Shown here in pieces: positions 58,596 to 64,000 of a stretch of DNA of 64,000 bases. Under the pieces are notes generated by a model. That model had not been told where the DNA came from, did no database searches, and worked only from the letters and a program-made list of their open reading frames with translations. Made by a program: the position numbers and the translations under genes. The number at the start of each line of letters is the position of its first letter. The stretch's first letter is position 1. Source of the DNA: Luscinia megarhynchos (Eukaryota; Chordata; Aves; Passeriformes; Turdidae); NCBI GenBank assembly GCA_034336665.1, contig CM067572.1, forward strand, positions 5,200,286 to 5,264,285. The letters are read 5' to 3'.

Positions 58596-60245
58596 TCTTT
58601 TTACCCCAAGGAAAAACCCTCTCTTGTTGTCTCTGAACTTCAGACTAAAGGACAAAAGCATTTGATGTGTGGATGGAAAACCTGTCCCCAAAGTACCTGT
58701 ACCCCAAACACCTGCAGGCCTTTGCTCACTTGCCAAGTAGCAAAAATATGCAACCTTGCCTTAATTTGGAGGATTTTTGCACTAACATTCAAAGATTTTG
58801 CTGAAAGAATAAATATTTAAACTTTTTCCACTCTGATATTCAAATACTTAAGCTCTGTCCACTGTTCTATCAGCTGTTGAGATTATTGATGTGTTCTATT
58901 AATTTTGATCAGAAAATCCAATACATGAGACTGACAGAATTCAAGTGTTGCCTGTGCACACCAAGGGGAGGGATCTCATTGCATACTGAGGCAATAACTG
59001 GTTTTTGACTTGAGACCATGGTATTTTCTAAAAAGAGCTATTTCGGTTGAAGCAGGAGATTATTGATTACAAAAAGTTAGGGCAGTAATTCCGTGCTAAA
59101 TAGTGATTGGTTATTGTGAAACACTTGTCTGCATTCATATCTACTGTGTTCAGTTAATATCTTCAATTTAATACTAAGGTTTAAATTTCAAATTTAATCA
59201 AAATAATGCAGTTCACCTTAGGATTGCCTGTTCTGTCTGGATACTGTGTACTAACAAATAATACAGTTTTGGTTAGCAATTTTTCTAAAATCAGTGAAGT
59301 TTTGCTAGATTTGAATCAGCATAAATAAACATACTTCCCTCTCTATTCTATTAGATTGGTCTCTTTCATTCATCAAAATGTACTTTTTCACCTTTCCTTT
59401 TATGTTTTCTCTTGATACATCTGTCTGAGACTGGGGCAAGAGGCTCAAATCTGAATTTTATGGAGCACATGTCTGGCTTGCTGTGACTCATGGATACATC
59501 TGTGGACAAGGAGCTGAGTTAGTTGTGTGTATTGTATTGCTGTATGGAGCACTGCTGCACTCTGGGGATAATCTGGTGTCTGTTAATGCACTTTGGGTTT
59601 TGATGTGCTGCTCACTTAATGCAGAAAACCCTTCAGTTCTGCTTTTCATTGTGGGAATAAAGGGATCAAACTAATCAACAGGTTAGAGCTGACCTTTGTA
59701 GCAGCTGGGCAACAAATTCCTGAAAAGCACTGCTGGTTTTACCCAGTCCCTCCCGGATAATTTAATGAATTATTTTTATTTCCAGTAAATTATGTATATC
59801 CAGAGGACTGCAAACACTTATTAAAAGAGTGCTGGGATCATTCCCCTCTGCTCACATATGGATTTGATGAGAGCCCAATATTCCAAAGTACTGTATGTGC
59901 TCCTTTCTTTGGATGGGGGAGGATTCTTGTCAGCTTCTGTAGGATCAGGTAACCACACACAGTTGTTTACTGCTAAATAAAAACGTGTAAATTCTTCCCT
60001 AGTACAGAAAAATCCATTTTCATGTGGCCTTGTCTTGGAAAATGACACTTTACAGAAGAATAGGAAGGGACCGTGCTGGGGAGATACTCTGTGCTGTAAA
60101 CTCAGCTTAGAAATCTGAACAGTAGTGTCTGTCACAGGCACTAAGCTAGCTAGTGAATTTGTGACTGCCAGAGTGGAGGAGAAAGAAAATGAACCTCTGA
60201 GAAAAGAGAACAGTTTATTTATTTGGGACTATTTGAGTTGTTTAT

Positions 60246-60563
60246 AGAATCATAGAATGTGCTGAGCTGGGAGGGACCATCCAGGGGGACAGAGTCCAAC
60301 TCCTGGCCCTGCACAGACACCCCAACAGTCACATCCTGTACCTGAGAGCATTTCCAAATGCTTCTTCAGCTCTGTCAGGCTTGGGGCTGTGACCACTCTG
60401 CTGGGAGCCTGTCCAGTGTCCAGCCACCCTCTGGGGAAGGAACCTTTTCCTAATATCCACCCTAAACCTCCCCTGACTCAGCCCCATGCCATTCCCTCGG
60501 GTTCTGTCACTGCTCAGCAGTGATCTGCCCCTCTGCTTACCCTTGTCAGGAAGCTGCAGACTG
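60246..60563 (-). mobile_element. CR1 LINE 3' end, best-preserved copy
   Basis: The element starts with AGAATCATAGAATGTGCTGA, the reverse complement of the ATTCTATG-type CR1 terminus. It runs about 318 bp through GGGAGGGACCATCCAGGGGG, GTCCAACTCCTGGCCCTGC, GACACCCCAACAGTCACA, CCTTTTCCTAATATCCACCC, TAAACCTCCCCTGACTCAGC and AGGAAGCTGCAGACTG. It has an intact 3' end and is 5'-truncated, as is usual for CR1. The minus frame at 60329-60586 is a by-product of this element. It appears to be the youngest CR1 copy here. Confidence 0.95.
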
Positions 60564-60664
60564 TGTTTAGTTAGAGAGAACACCATTCATAAGTAAGACA
60601 ATACTAAAATTTTGTGGAGATTAGTTTCTTAGAATAATTCTTAAGTCTCTTGTTCTGCTGTGTC

Positions 60665-60679
60665 TTTTTTTTTTTTTTT
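60665..60679 (+). repeat. Poly(T), 15 bases
   Basis: This uninterrupted T run lies about 100 bp right of the CR1 element. It is not part of the CR1 tail, which is on the opposite side. Confidence 0.95.
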
Positions 60680-61990
60680 AATTTTGTCTGTGTCTCTTTT
60701 TTCAGGCGAGACACCATTTAATTTGTAAAATACTAGGATGGTATTTATAGAACTGAGTCTCTTAACCTGAAGTCTGGTGATATATTGGTATTTAAAGCAG
60801 TGATAATGCTGTTAGTGAGGAGCTTTAATTGCATGATTATAGACCAACAAAATTAGGCACAGCGACGTGCAGTCATGATAACCCAGTGATATGCTAAATT
60901 TATAGGTAAGACTTCCTTTCTCTGTATCCCTATATTGTCAATATAGAAAAATATTCCTAAAAGCATGTATTTCAGGGAATTTGGTGCTTGCTCCTGCACA
61001 CTGCCTTCCCAGCCAGTTTGGTGGCAGGCTGGATGGGTTTCAGCACATTGATAAGGTTCAGTGCCTCAAAGATGGGTATTCACCTGATGCCCTTGGAAAA
61101 ATCCCTCTCCATGTGCAAGTGTCTTACCTTCAAATTGTTAATCTTGGAGGATAGTGTGTGAAAGCATCAGGAGCCCATGGCACATGTGGGTTATTTTATG
61201 GAATCCCAGTTGTACTTGTGGAGTTAGCTTCACTCATGAGCTGCACTGGGAACCCCCCCAGCCATCTGTTTTCCAACCCTTTTTGAAAAAAACACCACAG
61301 CAAGGCACTCAGATTGCCTGTTAATGAAAGACTGAAGTTTATGATGACAGGTCAGCTTGTAAACATGGATTTACTGTTCTCTTTTACTGTGTGTCTATGC
61401 TAATCCATAGTTACATGCTGTAAACTGAGACCTCCTATGAAATTCTACATGCAAATCAGATATTATTCTGTGTTACTGTGGAAGGGGTTTTTTGGGATGT
61501 GATCTGTGGGATGCATGAGTTACCAGGAGGTGTATGTGACAGGAACAGTACTGATTATAGCTACCCTTTCTCTTCAGTGAAGTGTTACACAGTCCATGCC
61601 ACTGACTGCTCTAGAGCAACATCCTAGTTTTGTGCAAGGACGAGGCAAAACGTGTCTTATTACTGAGAGTGTGCTCAGCAGCACAGCTGGGAATGATTAA
61701 ACGCAGCTCAGAGCAACATCTTTGCTCATGACACAGTGATTCAGCACTTGATGTTTCTGAGCAGGGCTGCAGCCATCCCCTAATTGCTGTCAGCCCCGTG
61801 TACAAGCAGTGTTTTCTGCTTGGGTCCTGTGCTTTGTCCATGCTCTGCACTCTCATTTTCCTAGTTAAACCATGGCCAGTTCACTTGCAGAGGTGCTACA
61901 CCCCGGAGATAACAGTTGAATAGCATCATTCATTAAAACAAAACAAAACAACCTATATGGTCTCTGCTGCTTTTTGTTTTGGAACAGGAA

Positions 61991-62123
61991 AATGATCTTG
62001 GCACAGGGCATTTCCTGGGGATTAATGACTGGCTGGGGTTAATGGCCCTTGGCTGCGCTGTGGGCCATCAGCTCCTCCCTGCTGGTCATTAATCTGCAGG
62101 AAATGCCCTGTGCCAAAATCATT
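61991..62123. repeat. 133-bp imperfect palindrome (hairpin)
   Basis: The left arm (61991-62030) and the reverse complement of the right arm (62084-62123) agree at 36 of 40 positions, including TTGGCACAGGGCATTTCCTG without a mismatch and GATTAATGAC. The 53-base centre also folds partly (AATGGCCC at 62041-62048 against GGGCCAT at 62062-62068), leaving a small loop around TTGGCTGCGCTG. The arms lack recognisable transposon ends and target duplications. Possible explanations are a local inverted duplication, a hairpin RNA precursor, or a folded-back mobile element. Confidence 0.9.
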
Positions 62124-64000
62124 ATTGCTGTATTTGGGTTCTTTGAGAGCTGAATTCGGGAACCCACACTGCTCTAATCTGTCAGAGCCTGCTGGGTGCT
62201 CTTACATTTAGGCCCTACGTGTTTTTGGTGTTTTTTATCCCTCAGCTCATCTGAAGTTTCCAAACGTTCTCTTAATGGAAAGTATCTGTAACGCTTGAGG
62301 TCCTTCAGAAACACTTCACTGAGCAGCAAGCAAGGTAATGGTAAACTTTGTGGTGGAAATAAAGTTCTGTGTAGTGAAAATTTTGGGAAGGAGTGTGTAC
62401 TTGGGGGCAGTCTGTGCCTTTTAGCCTGGTCTAGAGCAACAGGCAGAGCATTGGAGCTGGCGTGGGAACCAGGCACTGTGCCTGGGCTTTCTGCTCTGGT
62501 GGGATTGCAGGACTCAGGGTCTGCACAAGCTGGAGACCCCTGCTTAAAGCAAAGACCATTTCCATTTTTGCTCTACTGGAAAACTAAGAATAAGAGGAGA
62601 TAAATTGATTTTTCTTCTCTACCACCTGCCAACAGTGTGCACAGTGGGGTTGTGTTCGTTCTCCCCAAATGATTTCAAGCTCAGAATGCACAACTTTTTT
62701 TATATAGATGTTATGTAGTAAGTTTATGATGTCTTCTTGTACTTCATAGTGAAATTAGCTTAGGGTTGAATATGAAATTACAGAATTTAAGAAAAACCAA
62801 CAACAACAACAAAATCCACCCAAAAAACCACCTTCAAGTGGGTCAGTTTACTGTTGTGGCCTGGAAGTGGCAACTCATAACTATTGGCATATTTCTTTAT
62901 TTAAAAAAATATATATATCAAACCACACAAAAAGCACCACCTGCATGCCAGCTGCCATTCTTCTATTGATTAAACTATTTGATCATATTAGACCATAGTA
63001 GAAGTAAGGTTATGAAGAAGTGAAGCTTATGCAGCAAGTAGTAAATGCAGTTTTGAGGGACTCAGCTAGTGAATAAAGTTGGTACTGTGCATTCATCTGA
63101 CATTCTTAGATGACTATTTTTATGTCAGTGAATTAATGAATTCACTGAAAAGAGTAAAAAAATCAATGTTGTGCCCTGATTTTTTTTTTCCTTCTTCTTA
63201 AATGCTTTTTTCCTTTGCTCCTTCCTTTCTCTCTGACTCAGGCAGGTCTGTGAAGTGTCCTGCTCTTTCCTTCAGAGGCTTTGCAGGCAGCCTGTTGCTG
63301 TCCCCCTCCCCATCCTCAGATGTATCATGCTGTGAAGCTGCCTTGGGTCAACAGGAAACCTTCAAAAGGTGCATTTCAGATCTTGAAAATGCCACAACGT
63401 GCATGAGGTTTGAAGACAGCTGCAAGCTTAGTAGGGGCTGTCACGTCTCTGTAGACCTTTTTGATGGATTTAGTAGAATTTCAGCAAGGAGAGATGTTTC
63501 ATCAGGAGAAAAGGTCCTGGCTTAGGTCTACATCAAGACTTTTACAGATCTTCAGATTAAGTGTGAGATTTGATTTTTTGGGATGAAAGTATATTCATAA
63601 CCAGTTATTGTGTCTACAAATCAAAGGATTATTTCTGCTGTTGTAGAAGGAAGTAAACAATACTATTATAGCAGCACTTTTTTCTGGATGGAATGGCAAT
63701 TCCTGCTCTGACAATAAGCCTGTAACAAGGAGAAGACAGCTTGCCATTACTAGCTTTCCATGTGCTTTTCAAAAATATATTTTCATGTTCTGTCACATAC
63801 CCACTGAATATTAGAGATGGTGTAGGTAAGTCAGGAAGTTGATATTGTTGTTGATGTGTTTTAGACACTCCATTAGTGAAAGCAAAGAAAAATGCAGTGA
63901 AAAGCAGGGGAGAAACTACAAGCCTGCCTTTGTTTGCCTAATCTAGGAAGATGTAAAGGAATGGACAAAAAATTCTGTTTGTAAAGAAACCTTGCCTAAA

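Larger units (their letters stand above)
49282..60245. other. Noncoding stretch, 49.3-60.2 kb
   Basis: About 11 kb contains no recognisable gene. It holds T/G low complexity (51379-51457), an A15 tract (56903-56917), a short GT microsatellite (58332-58346), and a 24-bp tandem duplication (58548-58595). Open frames such as 52986-53423 minus (145 codons) and 53460-53771 minus lie in slightly GC-richer DNA and show no domain or conserved motif. Confidence 0.6.
60564..64000. other. Right-end noncoding stretch
   Basis: No gene is supported. It contains a T15 tract (60665-60679), the palindrome at 61991-62123, short AT repeats near 62911, and an open frame at 63202-63525 (107 codons). That frame follows a pyrimidine-rich tract ending CTGACTCAG but has no family-like motif. 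A slightly GC-richer patch at 62400-62560 holds nothing identifiable. Confidence 0.55.

Noticed and set aside
11390..61495. Recurrent GGGG followed by T6-8 (for example 11397, 30733, 56317, 61486) resembling telomeric repeats
   Set aside because: Isolated single units scattered through T-rich sequence, never tandem. Simple low complexity explains them.
63202..63525. 107-codon frame after a pyrimidine tract ending CTGACTCAG
   Set aside because: Possible acceptor, but no matching donor, motif or family resemblance. Most likely chance.
1..64000. Splice donors AGGTAAG as evidence for gene strand
   Set aside because: By eye there are about nine on the + strand and seven on the - strand, each not far above chance for 64 kb, so donor counts alone do not show a strand.
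1..64000. tRNA, rRNA, snoRNA, CRISPR arrays and bacterial-type operons
   Set aside because: No tRNA B-box-like GGTTCGA context, no rRNA blocks, no regularly spaced short repeats with unique spacers, and no prokaryotic gene organisation were seen.

Overview
The window looks like nuclear DNA from a bird. Six fragments of the avian CR1 LINE family can be recognised, two of them with the conserved 3' tail and one with the terminal ATTCTATG-type octamer. There is also one solo LTR of an avian endogenous-retrovirus type. Base composition is AT-rich (about 38% G+C in a hand count of 20 evenly spaced 60-base lines), with one dense CpG island near the left end. I see no bacterial, phage or plasmid features.

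Layout: 1-1200 is plain sequence. 1230-3075 is a CpG-rich block made of an 80-bp minisatellite (1241-1719), a CpG-rich CR1 3' end (2036-2195), GC boxes, and a second minisatellite of about 21 bp (2343-2600) whose units each carry a 5' splice-site-like CAG|GTAACG. The block continues in CpG-rich sequence to about 3075, with an E-box and, further right, an NF-E2/MAF-like site. This is the only promoter-like region in the window. From 3076 to 64000 the sequence is AT-rich and noncoding in appearance, with scattered CR1 pieces (6314, 25270, 42205, 49200, 60246), a solo LTR (6923-7461), homopolymer tracts, a candidate conserved noncoding block near 23.7-24.0 kb and a strong imperfect palindrome at 61991-62123.

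I cannot support any protein-coding gene. The long open frames are explained by stop-free GC-rich minisatellites, by antisense CR1 or by chance, and none resembles a protein I recognise. The most economical reading is a CpG-island promoter on the left followed by about 60 kb of a very long first intron, or by intergenic DNA. Two things favour rightward transcription: the + strand has a clear excess of G over C and a small excess of T over A, and two good juxtaposed acceptor/donor (recursive-splice-type) motifs lie on the + strand at 4641/4642 and 41270/41271. Two candidate short noncoding or 5'-UTR-type exons (20142-20268 and 43426-43479) are also on the + strand. All of this is inference and needs RNA data.

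No new biological system is evident. The most unusual items are the splice-donor ladder inside the 21-bp minisatellite, the trimeric higher-order structure of the 80-bp minisatellite, the 133-bp palindrome, and the recursive-splice-like sites.
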